From an uncultured Desulfuromonas sp. (GTDB lineage: Bacteria; Desulfobacterota; Desulfuromonadia; Desulfuromonadales; Trichloromonadaceae), in NCBI GenBank assembly GCA_937982495.1, contig CALJLX010000302.1:1-10894 (forward strand): DNA of 10,894 bases, given 5' to 3'. A program made the translations under genes and the position numbers. This document shows, one piece after another, positions 1 through 6,326 of this stretch. Below the pieces are notes generated by a model, which saw nothing but the letters and a program-made list of their open reading frames with translations, made no database searches and was not told where the DNA came from. Each line of letters begins with the position of its first letter. Position 1 is the first letter of the stretch.

Positions 1-63
1 ATTGAGCGGCAGATGCGCAACCTCGGATCCGGCTATCTGCGGGAGGTCTGGGGCGGAGAGTGA
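1..63 (+). CDS. C-terminal tail of an unidentified protein (partial)
   Basis: An open frame enters from the left edge in frame 1 and stops at TGA (61-63), giving 20 residues that end in GYLREVWGGE. Codon choice is GC-rich at third positions, as in the genes on the other strand, so it looks like the real end of a plus-strand gene. Its stop lies 12 bases from the stop of the minus-strand membrane protein gene, a compact convergent arrangement with no hairpin between them. The fragment is too short to assign a family. It could be chance, but nothing on the other strand competes for these bases. Confidence 0.5.
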   Translation: MERQMRNLGSGYLREVWGGE

Positions 64-75
64 TCGACCCGAGGC

Positions 76-1017
76 TTATTGCGTTCGCAGCTCCGGTTGT
101 TCTGCCTTCGGCGCCTCGCGGAAGAGGGCGAGGGAGGCGAGGAGGAAGAAGGCGGCGCCGGCCATGACCTGCCAGGGATAGGCGGGGAGCTGTTCGGCGG
201 TCAGCAGCAGCGGCAGCAGGGCGATGGCTCCGGCGGGGGGGAGGTGCAGGTCGCGCCATTCGTAGAGGCCGAAGAGGGCGATGACGACCAGCGCCGCCGC
301 GACCCAGTCCGGCCAACCGAGCCTCACGACCAGCATGGATTGGGCGAGCATGCCGCCCCAGGCGGCGCCGGTCAGCAGGAAAAAAACCTCGGGCAACCGC
401 TGACGCAGGGCGCTTTGCGGGAGGGAGATTTCCACCAGGGTGACGATGAGGGGCGGGGCGATGAGGAAGGGTAGGCCGATGTTCGGGCCGACGACGGTCG
501 GCAGGGTGATGATGGCCAGCAGCCTGCCCCAGAAGCTCAAGCTCTGTCGGGGCGCCGGACCTTCCGGCCAGGGGAGTTCTCCGGCGCGGTCCCTTCGGCG
601 CGCGCGGAAGATTCCCCCCAAGGCAACCAGGGCACAGAGCAGGGCGACGGCGAGGGGATAGTTCCACGACGAGGTTCCGATGAGAATCGGCAGGATGCCG
701 GCGGAGAGGGCGGGCATCAGGTTGGAGCGCAGAATCTCCAGCAGCAGCGCCGTCAGGATGAAGGCGAGCAAAATCATCGCCGGCAGCGGCAGTTGGCTGT
801 AACGGACGAGCAGCACCCCGACGCCGGCCGCCAGGGTCGGCGCGAACCAGAGGGTCAAGGGGGTAACGCGCCAGAGCGGTTTATCCGCCACCCACATCCC
901 CACCGCCAGGGCGAGGATCTCGGGAAAGATGATTTCCTTCTCCCCCCAGCCGGCCATCACAACCATCAGCAGAATCAGCGCCAGCGCGGCGCCGTAACCC
1001 GAAAAGCGTTTGTGCAT
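76..1017 (-). CDS. HPP-like multi-pass membrane protein
   Basis: This is a 313-residue, strongly hydrophobic protein with roughly ten predicted membrane segments in two blocks (about 8-137 and 165-298). They are joined by a basic, probably cytoplasmic linker (RARRRDRAGELPWPEG, about 138-153). The second block resembles the HPP integral-membrane family: GPNIGLPFLIAPP near 177-189, then LHLPPAGAIALLPLL near 257-271, the place where HPP proteins carry HPPAGATAL. The first block has a weaker copy of the same layout, suggesting an internal duplication. Known HPP proteins include chloroplast and cyanobacterial nitrite transporters, but no substrate can be assigned here. I chose the ATG at 1015-1017 because GGAAGG lies just upstream. 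An ATG six codons earlier (1033-1035) has no clear ribosome site. It is the last gene of the presumed operon, 51 bases after the metallo-hydrolase. Confidence 0.65.
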   Translation of the reverse strand: MHKRFSGYGAALALILLMVVMAGWGEKEIIFPEILALAVGMWVADKPLWRVTPLTLWFAPTLAAGVGVLLVRYSQLPLPAMILLAFILTALLLEILRSNLMPALSAGILPILIGTSSWNYPLAVALLCALVALGGIFRARRRDRAGELPWPEGPAPRQSLSFWGRLLAIITLPTVVGPNIGLPFLIAPPLIVTLVEISLPQSALRQRLPEVFFLLTGAAWGGMLAQSMLVVRLGWPDWVAAALVVIALFGLYEWRDLHLPPAGAIALLPLLLTAEQLPAYPWQVMAGAAFFLLASLALFREAPKAEQPELRTQ

Positions 1018-1047
1018 TACTTCCTTCCATAGCATGAGCAGATCTTC

Positions 1048-1070
1048 AAGGCGGGGTCCGTACCCGCCTT
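1048..1070 (-). other. Stem-loop between hydrolase and HPP-like gene
   Basis: An 8-bp perfect stem (AAGGCGGG at 1048-1055 with CCCGCCTT at 1063-1070) encloses a 7-base loop. It overlaps the TAA stop of the hydrolase gene. On the minus strand it is followed by GAAGATC rather than a run of T, so it is not a convincing intrinsic terminator. It may lower read-through to, or stabilise mRNA upstream of, the last gene. Confidence 0.4.
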
Positions 1071-1887
1071 ATCCCTCCAGCACACTCCCCACAGAACCAA
1101 AAAAGAAACGCTCTCCCAGAATCGCCTGCAGGCGGGCGGCATGGGGCAATCCGGTGCAGTGGGAAACCCCGAGTTTTTCCACTTTGTAGTTGTCCAGCGC
1201 CTGCAAGGTCCGCTCAAACTGGGCGTCGTCGGCGAAGCCGAGATGGGTGCCGCCGAGGATGGCGTAAAAACCGTCGCGGCCAAGTTTCGCCAGCACATGA
1301 TCCATGATGTTGACCAGTCCGGCATGGGCGCAGCCGAGGACCAGGATCAGGCCCTTCTCCGATTCGACCACCAGCGAGAGATCGTCGAGAATGTCGTCAT
1401 GGCTCGTCGCCCCGCAGCAGACCGCCGTCATCAGCGGATCCCCCTGCTCGAAGGGGGTATGGCGCGGAATCTCGCCGGTCAGCCACAGTCCCGGCGCGAC
1501 TTCGCGCATGTTCCGGTCGAGGATGAAACGGGCGCCCTGGGCTTCGAGATATTCCCGGCGGTGGGGTACGCCGATAAAGCGGTCTTCGCGGTAGCGGGCC
1601 AGAAAGAGGTCGGGATGGCCGTGGACGTCGATGGGGCCGGTGCGGCGCAGCACCTCGGGCAGGCCGCCGGTGTGGTCGTAGTGACCGTGGCTGAGGAGGA
1701 TCGACTTGAGCTTGGCAAGGTCTTTCTTCAGGGTGAGGGCGTTCTGGATAATGCCGAACCCCTGACCGGTGTCGAAGAGAAAGTTGCCGGCGGGGGACTC
1801 CACATGGCAGGCGAAGCCGTGTTCGCCGATGAGATTGGCCTGGGGCCGGACGGAATTTTCACAGAGGATGGTCAGCCGGATCGCCAT
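1069..1887 (-). CDS. MBL-fold metallo-hydrolase, COG1237 type
   Basis: This 272-residue protein has the metallo-beta-lactamase fold. The metal-binding motif is H67-G-H69-Y-D71-H72, followed by GCAHAG (185-190), GGTHLG (212-217) and SHCTG (242-246). With the N-terminal CENSV and DTGQGF segments, these are hallmarks of COG1237, often annotated as 7,8-dihydropterin-6-yl-methyl-4-(beta-D-ribofuranosyl)aminobenzene-5'-phosphate synthase after an archaeal methanopterin enzyme. No methanopterin context is visible, so the substrate is open. There is no signal peptide, so it is presumably cytoplasmic. The start is the ATG at 1885-1887, which has AAAGGAG five bases upstream; a 26-residue N-terminal extension of the open frame reads through a hairpin and is rejected. 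It lies 81 bases after the DUF2889 gene and 51 bases before the HPP-like gene. Confidence 0.85.
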   Translation of the reverse strand: MAIRLTILCENSVRPQANLIGEHGFACHVESPAGNFLFDTGQGFGIIQNALTLKKDLAKLKSILLSHGHYDHTGGLPEVLRRTGPIDVHGHPDLFLARYREDRFIGVPHRREYLEAQGARFILDRNMREVAPGLWLTGEIPRHTPFEQGDPLMTAVCCGATSHDDILDDLSLVVESEKGLILVLGCAHAGLVNIMDHVLAKLGRDGFYAILGGTHLGFADDAQFERTLQALDNYKVEKLGVSHCTGLPHAARLQAILGERFFFGSVGSVLEG

Positions 1888-1934
1888 GGGAACTCCTTTT
1901 TCTGGATTTGGCCTTTTTTTGATTTGCGAAAACC

Positions 1935-1954
1935 GGGCGCACATCGGTGCGCCC
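1935..1954 (-). repeat. REP-like stem-loop, possible weak terminator
   Basis: A perfect 8-bp inverted repeat (GGGCGCAC at 1935-1942, GTGCGCCC at 1947-1954) has a 4-base loop and sits in the 81-base spacer between the DUF2889 and hydrolase genes. On the minus strand it is preceded by GTTGG and followed by GGTTTTCGC, so it has a short T run as in a weak terminator. Its shape, a GC palindrome introduced by GTTGGG, also resembles the small dispersed palindromes common in GC-rich genomes. Only one copy is present in the window. Confidence 0.5.
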
Positions 1955-1972
1955 CAACGCCTCACCCCTCAC
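1952..1972 (-). repeat. Short heptamer tandem repeat after DUF2889 gene
   Basis: Reading the minus strand from 1972, the sequence runs GTGAGGG (1972-1966), GTGAGGC (1965-1959) and the degenerate GTTGGGG (1958-1952). The first unit contains the TGA stop of the DUF2889 gene, and the third runs into the adjoining palindrome. Two near-identical heptamers alone would be weak evidence, but a longer heptamer array of the same form (units beginning GT) lies at 4997-5070. Confidence 0.45.
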
Positions 1973-2418
1973 GGTCCCTTTTGCGGATACCCGGCGCAGG
2001 TGCCGAGCAGGCGGTCGTGGATGGCGGTGAGGGCAGCCTCTTCGTCGGCGAGTCCGGCGCCGGCCTGCAGGTTGATCGCCAGCGGCAGCAGGCCGGCGAG
2101 CATGACCCGCAGGTTGCCGCAGCCTTGGGGGCCGCCGAAGACCTCGTTCAGTTTGCGGCTCAGACCCCGGCCGATGACGAAGCCGTGCAATGGGGCGCCC
2201 TTGTCCGCCGCCTCCGTGCAATGGGCGGTGGGGGCGCGGTGGAACTCGACACGACTGGCGAGGATTTCGAGGGTGGCGATGTCGGCGACGATTGCGACTT
2301 CGATGTCGTGGAAGCGGTCGCGCAGGCGGGCGGTCAGGGTCATGCGTCCGTCCGCTTCGGCCCTGACGCCGTAATCGATGGTGCGCTGAAAGTCTTGCAT
2401 GGGATTGGCGGCGGTCAT
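1969..2418 (-). CDS. DUF2889 family protein
   Basis: This 149-residue protein has no signal peptide or membrane segment. It resembles DUF2889: an early segment near 12-41 (RTIDYGVRAEADGRMTLTAR, then LRDRFHDIEV), a central region running to C67, and the late motif GGPQGCGNLRVMLAGL (95-110). In most relatives as I recall them, the late motif reads GC-T/S-H-L, so the asparagine at the usual histidine position is a possible departure. The family has no established biochemical role. The ATG (2416-2418) overlaps the TGA of the erythromycin-esterase-like gene as ATGA, with AAGGAAAGG just upstream, so translation is probably coupled. A much longer open frame in this phase runs upstream across the esterase gene to 3441. 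It is a shadow, and only these last 149 codons are real. Confidence 0.8.
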   Translation of the reverse strand: MTAANPMQDFQRTIDYGVRAEADGRMTLTARLRDRFHDIEVAIVADIATLEILASRVEFHRAPTAHCTEAADKGAPLHGFVIGRGLSRKLNEVFGGPQGCGNLRVMLAGLLPLAINLQAGAGLADEEAALTAIHDRLLGTCAGYPQKGP

Positions 2419-3734
2419 GGCCTTTCCTTTTCGCTGGGGGAAGGCGGGATCTCCAGTGCCCGGGTCCGGTCGATGAAGATGAAGGCGTCGAAGCGCCCCG
2501 GCAGGATGGTGGCCAGATAGTTGTCCCGGGCGTCGAACTCGGGCTGATAGACGACGCCGATGGCGCGCAGGCCGCAAGGGGCGGCGAGGGGGCCGTCGTG
2601 ACGGTCGCCGGGAGCGAAGAGCCAGTAGGCGACGGCATGCCCGGCGCGGTGCATGAGATCCTCGAAGCTCCCCTCTATGGCGGGGGGAACGGGCAGGGTC
2701 GCCACCGGGGCGCCCCAGTCCCGGCCGGAAAGCACGCTCCCCGTGTAGGTGGCCGAGCCGACCAGCAGCGTTGATTCGGTGCCGAAACGGGTCCGCAGCA
2801 GCTCGCCGAGACTCTGCATCCCCTGTCCGGCCATGGCGCTGAGGCGGGCGTCGCCGACGTGGGTGTTGTGCGCCCAGACGAGGCCCCGGGCGGCGGGGCC
2901 GTGCCGGTCGAGCAGCCGCTCCAGGGTTTCGGCGAAGTGGGCGACCCGCCGGTTCCAGGCCGAGGCGGCGGAAGTCGCCATGGCCCGGTAGTAGGCTTCG
3001 GCGTTTTCCACCACATGCAGCTGGGCGGCGAGATCGCCGTCGTGATCGTCGCTCGCGGCTACCCGGGCGCGCAGGGCGGCGAGTTCCGGGGTGCAGTCCG
3101 TCGCCCCCTGCGCGAGGGCGACGGGGTAGGTGAGGGGATTGTCCAGGTAGGGCGCCAGACATTGCCGGAAGGAGCTCCCGGCTTCGGTTGTGGCCGGATG
3201 GTCGATGAGCTTTTGCAGGGAGTCGGGGAAGCCGAGGAGATCCATGCCGTAGAGGGCGACGCGCCGCTCGCGCGGGCGTTCGCCGTTGAAGCGATGCAGC
3301 CACTCCACCAGCCGTTCGAACTCGCTGTTTTTCCAGACCCAGTCCGGCCAGCGGTCGAAGGCGCGCAGGGCTTCGGCGGCACTCGCGGCGGCCCCCGGCA
3401 GGTGACGGACGTAACGATCGACTTCTGCCGTGCTCGCCCAATCCCCCTCGACGGCGATAAAGGCGATATCCTGCTCGGCGATGAGCCGTTGGCTGATGTG
3501 GGCGCGCACCCGATAGAAGTCGTAGCTGCCGTGGCTGCCGTCGCCGAGGAGGATCAGGCGCGCCCCGTGCGCCCGCGCCAGCAGCGGATCGAGATCGGCC
3601 TCGGTCGCCAGGGGCAGCGCCCGCTCGCGCAGATGCGCGACCAGGGGGATTTCCGTGGTTTCCACGGCCGGAGCGGGAGATGGGAATCCCGTCAGCAGCA
3701 CGATGCCCAGCAGTGCCAGGAAGGTCTTTTTCAT
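2415..3734 (-). CDS. Secreted erythromycin-esterase-like hydrolase
   Basis: This 439-residue protein belongs to the erythromycin esterase superfamily (PF05139). Residues 1-23 form a signal peptide with probable cleavage at APA/VE, so the enzyme is likely periplasmic. Family motifs in order: LLGDGSHGSYDFYR (62-75), where Ere enzymes have GE-x-x-HG; VEGDWASTAEVDRYVR (95-110), including the conserved glutamate E96; YGMDLLGFPDSLQ (162-174); and WAHNTHVGDAR (287-297) with H289 and H292. EreA/EreB hydrolyse the macrolactone ring, but most family members are not shown to do so, and here the first acidic active-site residue is Asp65 instead of Glu. It starts 38 bases after permease 2, with GGGAG nine bases before the ATG, and overlaps the DUF2889 gene by four bases. 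Family assignment is firm; macrolide activity is not established. Confidence 0.85.
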   Translation of the reverse strand: MKKTFLALLGIVLLTGFPSPAPAVETTEIPLVAHLRERALPLATEADLDPLLARAHGARLILLGDGSHGSYDFYRVRAHISQRLIAEQDIAFIAVEGDWASTAEVDRYVRHLPGAAASAAEALRAFDRWPDWVWKNSEFERLVEWLHRFNGERPRERRVALYGMDLLGFPDSLQKLIDHPATTEAGSSFRQCLAPYLDNPLTYPVALAQGATDCTPELAALRARVAASDDHDGDLAAQLHVVENAEAYYRAMATSAASAWNRRVAHFAETLERLLDRHGPAARGLVWAHNTHVGDARLSAMAGQGMQSLGELLRTRFGTESTLLVGSATYTGSVLSGRDWGAPVATLPVPPAIEGSFEDLMHRAGHAVAYWLFAPGDRHDGPLAAPCGLRAIGVVYQPEFDARDNYLATILPGRFDAFIFIDRTRALEIPPSPSEKERP

Positions 3735-3772
3735 TCAGGCCGACTCCCGCTGCGAATCGGGCTTGCGCCCGG

Positions 3773-4996
3773 CTATTCGTGGTTTTTCAGCACGTCGAGA
3801 ATTTCGATGTGCGCCGCCTGCCAGGCCGGATAGGCGCCGGCGGCCAGCCCCAGCAGCACCGAGCCGCCGAGGGAGCCGCCGATGAGCAGGGGATCGATGA
3901 CCAGGGGCATGTTGCCGAGGCGGCAGACGACCACCACCAGGGCCAGCGCCAGCACGACGCCGAGACCGCCGCCGCTCCCCGCCATCAGCGCCGCTTCCAG
4001 CATGAACTGGCGGACGATGTCGAGCCGCCGCGCCCCGACCGCCCGGCGCACGCCGATCTCCAGACGGCGGGTGCGCACCAGCAGGACCATGATCGAGAGA
4101 ATGCCGAGGCCGCCGACGGCGAAGGAAATCGACGAACTGATGAGGCCGAGGGTGCCGACCAGATCGAGGGCCTGTTGCTGCACCTTCATGGTGTCCTTGG
4201 CGGTCATCAGGGAAAAGTCGTCCTCCTTGCCCGGGCCGATGTGGTGGCGCGCGCGCAGGATCGCTTCCGCCGCCGGGCGCGCCGTCTCATGGGCGTCGGG
4301 ACGGTCGAGTTGCAGGTAGACGCCGCTGATCCAGTTCTGGTTGGCCATGCGTCGCATGAAGGTGCTGATGGGAACGAAGACCTGCTCATCCTGATCGGTG
4401 CCGGAAATGTCCGCCCCCTTGCTCTCCATCACCCCGATCACCTGGGCGCCGGCGCGAAAGAAGAAGACTTGCCGCCCGAGGGCTTTTTCCGGCGAGCCGA
4501 AGAGGCGTTCGGCGATCTTGGCGCCGAGCACCACCACCCGTGCCCGCTCCTCTTCCTCGGCGGCGCTGAAGAAACGGCCGTGGGCGGGGCGGAAGTTGCG
4601 TACTTCGGGATAGGCGTCGGTGGTCGCCACTATCTGGGAGGGGATCTTGTTGTCGCCGAGGCGGATCGGCATGGTTTGGGCAATAAAGGGGGCACCCCGG
4701 CGCACCGAGGGAATTCCCTGGATCAGCGCCCGGGCGTCGGCGAGGGTGAAATTACGGGCTTCGTTGCGGGCGCGCGCCGTGCCGTCCCGGCGGAAGGCGA
4801 GCTGGCCGCTCTGGGCGATGAAGAGATTGCTGCCGAGCTTGGCCGTTTCCACCTCGGTTTTTTCCAGCATCGCTTTGGAGACGTGCTGCACCCCGGTCAG
4901 CGCCAGAGCGCCGAGCAGCACGCCGATCATCGCCAGCAAGGTCCGCAGGCGATGGGCACGCAGGGAGGAGAGGGCGATTTTGAGACTCAGGGGCAT
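3773..4996 (-). CDS. ABC exporter permease 2, MacB/FtsX type
   Basis: This 407-residue inner-membrane protein has the MacB permease layout. A first membrane helix follows the ALSSLRAHRLRTLLAMIGV segment (about 8-40), then a large periplasmic domain (about 45-270), then three C-terminal helices with the FtsX signature RTRRLEIGVRRAVGARRLDI between the first and second. The ending YPAWQAAHIEILDVLKNHE is typical. It carries no nucleotide-binding domain and must use the ATPase encoded two genes upstream. With permease 1 it probably forms a heterodimer. The start is the ATG at 4994-4996, since a TTG 21 codons earlier lies in tandem repeats and would give a repeat-encoded leader. The ribosome site is weak (TGGA, seven bases upstream), so the start is less certain than for its neighbours. 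Confidence 0.85.
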   Translation of the reverse strand: MPLSLKIALSSLRAHRLRTLLAMIGVLLGALALTGVQHVSKAMLEKTEVETAKLGSNLFIAQSGQLAFRRDGTARARNEARNFTLADARALIQGIPSVRRGAPFIAQTMPIRLGDNKIPSQIVATTDAYPEVRNFRPAHGRFFSAAEEEERARVVVLGAKIAERLFGSPEKALGRQVFFFRAGAQVIGVMESKGADISGTDQDEQVFVPISTFMRRMANQNWISGVYLQLDRPDAHETARPAAEAILRARHHIGPGKEDDFSLMTAKDTMKVQQQALDLVGTLGLISSSISFAVGGLGILSIMVLLVRTRRLEIGVRRAVGARRLDIVRQFMLEAALMAGSGGGLGVVLALALVVVVCRLGNMPLVIDPLLIGGSLGGSVLLGLAAGAYPAWQAAHIEILDVLKNHE

Positions 4997-5070
4997 GGCA
5001 ATCCAGTGACGAGTGACGAGTGACGAGTGACTGTGGTTTTGCCGATTACCGACAACCAATCACCAATCAC
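4997..5070 (-). repeat. Heptamer repeat array between the two permease genes
   Basis: The 79-base spacer between the permease genes is largely made of 7-base units. On the minus strand, from 5070, it reads GTGATTG, GTGATTG, GTTGTCG, GTAATCG, then an 11-base interruption, then GTCACTC three times and GTCACTG (5031-5004), ending with GATTGCC directly before the ATG. On the plus strand the densest part is AGTGACG repeated 3.9 times at 5005-5031. Units share a leading GT, and seven is not a multiple of three, which fits non-coding sequence. The form resembles the short tandemly repeated heptamers known from cyanobacterial intergenic regions; that comparison is by analogy. Confidence 0.75.
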
Positions 5071-5075
5071 TGCTT

Positions 5076-6326
5076 TTATCCTTTCAGCACCTCGATCGGG
5101 ACCATCGCCGCGGCGCGGCGGGCCGGGCGCAGGCCGAAGAGGATGCCGATGGCGACGGCGGAAAGGGTGGACCAGGTGAAGACCTTCCAGGAGAAAAGGA
5201 TCTCCAGGATTTCCAGTTTTTCCAGCAGTTTCGCCAGACCCATGCCGAGGGTCATGCCGAGCAGGGCACCGAGCAGGGTGAGGATTACCGCTTCCGCCAG
5301 AAACTGGGCCAGCACCGCGCCGTCACGGGCGCCGAGGGCTTTCTTCAGGCCGATTTCCGCCTTGCGTTCGTCGACGCTCAGATAAAAGAGGTTGGCGAGG
5401 ACGAAGCCGCCGACCAGAACGGCGACGGTGGCGGTGATGCCGAGAAAGACCAGCAGCCCACCCTTGAACATGGAGAGGAATTTGAGGATCTCGTCGGCGG
5501 TCAGCAGGCTGAAATCGTCGGGCTCCCCCTCTTCGAGACCGTGTTGATGGCGCAGCAGGGAACGCAGATTCTCGACGTGGAAATCCATGTTGTCGGTGGA
5601 GGTGAACTTGACCCGCAGGGCGCGGAAATATTTGCGGTCGAGGTTGAAACGCTGGGTCAGGGTGGTGAGCGGCACGATGATGCGTTCGTCGATGGGCGTG
5701 CCGCCGCCGGTGGGGGTGCCGCGGTAGATGAGGCGGCCGATGACCTGTACCGGCAGCTTTTCGATGAAGATGGTCTGCCCCAGGGGGGAACGGTCGCCGA
5801 AGAGCTCCCGCGCCGGGGCGTCGCCGATGAGGCAGACCTTGGCCCCCCGTTCGATATCCTCGGCGGTGAAGTCCCGCCCCTCGGAAAGAGGCCAGTTCCA
5901 GACCTGGGCGTAGCCTTCGGTGGCGCCGACGATGGCGGAAACCTGGATCTTGTTCCGCTCGAAGCGCACCGGCAGGTTGTGCTGGGAGCGCATCGGCACC
6001 ACCAGGTAGGCGCCCGGCAGCGACTGGCGCAGAACCTCGACATCGGCTTCGGTCAAGGTGTTGAAGCGCTGGCCGACGGCGCGGTTGCGGATATCGCCGC
6101 CGATGACGAAGATCGCGTCGGGGCCGAAGGTGTCGACGATTTCGTAGGCCTTGCGCTCGGCGCCGTCGATGGCGGCGACGATGACGGTCAGCGAGGCGAT
6201 GCCGAGGCCGACGCCGAGGATGACGAAACAGCTGCGCAGCCGGTAGGCCCAGACCGCGGTCAGCGCCATGTGCAGGATGCGCCCGCTCAGGCGCAGGCGA
6301 TCAAGAATTGCGGATGCGGCCGTCAT
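5076..6326 (-). CDS. ABC exporter permease 1, MacB/FtsX type
   Basis: This 416-residue MacB-type permease has a first helix near 29-51 after the segment ALTAVWAYRLRSCFVILGVG, followed by a periplasmic domain (about 55-300) with conserved GRDF and LGQTIFI elements. Three C-terminal helices carry the FtsX signature ERKAEIGLKKALGARDGAVL and end in RPARRAAAMVPIEVLKG. It shares this architecture with the next gene but differs along its whole length, so the pair is an old divergence and not a recent duplication. The start at 6324-6326 lies inside the 3' end of the ATPase gene (26-base overlap), consistent with coupled translation. The Shine-Dalgarno is poor, and an internal ATG at 6267-6269 is a less likely alternative because it leaves almost no sequence before the first helix. 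Confidence 0.85.
   Translation of the reverse strand: MTAASAILDRLRLSGRILHMALTAVWAYRLRSCFVILGVGLGIASLTVIVAAIDGAERKAYEIVDTFGPDAIFVIGGDIRNRAVGQRFNTLTEADVEVLRQSLPGAYLVVPMRSQHNLPVRFERNKIQVSAIVGATEGYAQVWNWPLSEGRDFTAEDIERGAKVCLIGDAPARELFGDRSPLGQTIFIEKLPVQVIGRLIYRGTPTGGGTPIDERIIVPLTTLTQRFNLDRKYFRALRVKFTSTDNMDFHVENLRSLLRHQHGLEEGEPDDFSLLTADEILKFLSMFKGGLLVFLGITATVAVLVGGFVLANLFYLSVDERKAEIGLKKALGARDGAVLAQFLAEAVILTLLGALLGMTLGMGLAKLLEKLEILEILFSWKVFTWSTLSAVAIGILFGLRPARRAAAMVPIEVLKG

Noticed and set aside
1..40. Adapter contamination at the left end as well
   Set aside because: The bases continue an open frame with normal codon use and match no adapter sequence I know.
64..75. Bidirectional terminator between the convergent genes at the left edge
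   Set aside because: The gap is 12 bases and contains no inverted repeat.
1888..1965. N-terminal extension of the metallo-hydrolase
   Set aside because: It would translate the palindrome and T-rich spacer, and a strong AAAGGAG site precedes the ATG at 1885-1887.
1141..2520. Long plus-strand open frame of 459 codons
   Set aside because: It spans three minus-strand genes with clear family motifs. Long antisense frames are common in GC-rich coding DNA, and this one shows no recognisable domain.
2419..3441. Upstream extension of the DUF2889 frame on the minus strand
   Set aside because: It is arginine- and proline-rich, low in complexity, and lies out of frame within the esterase gene. Only the final 149 codons are real.
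4997..5059. N-terminal extension of permease 2 from a TTG start
   Set aside because: The extra 21 residues are encoded by the heptamer repeats and have no ribosome site.
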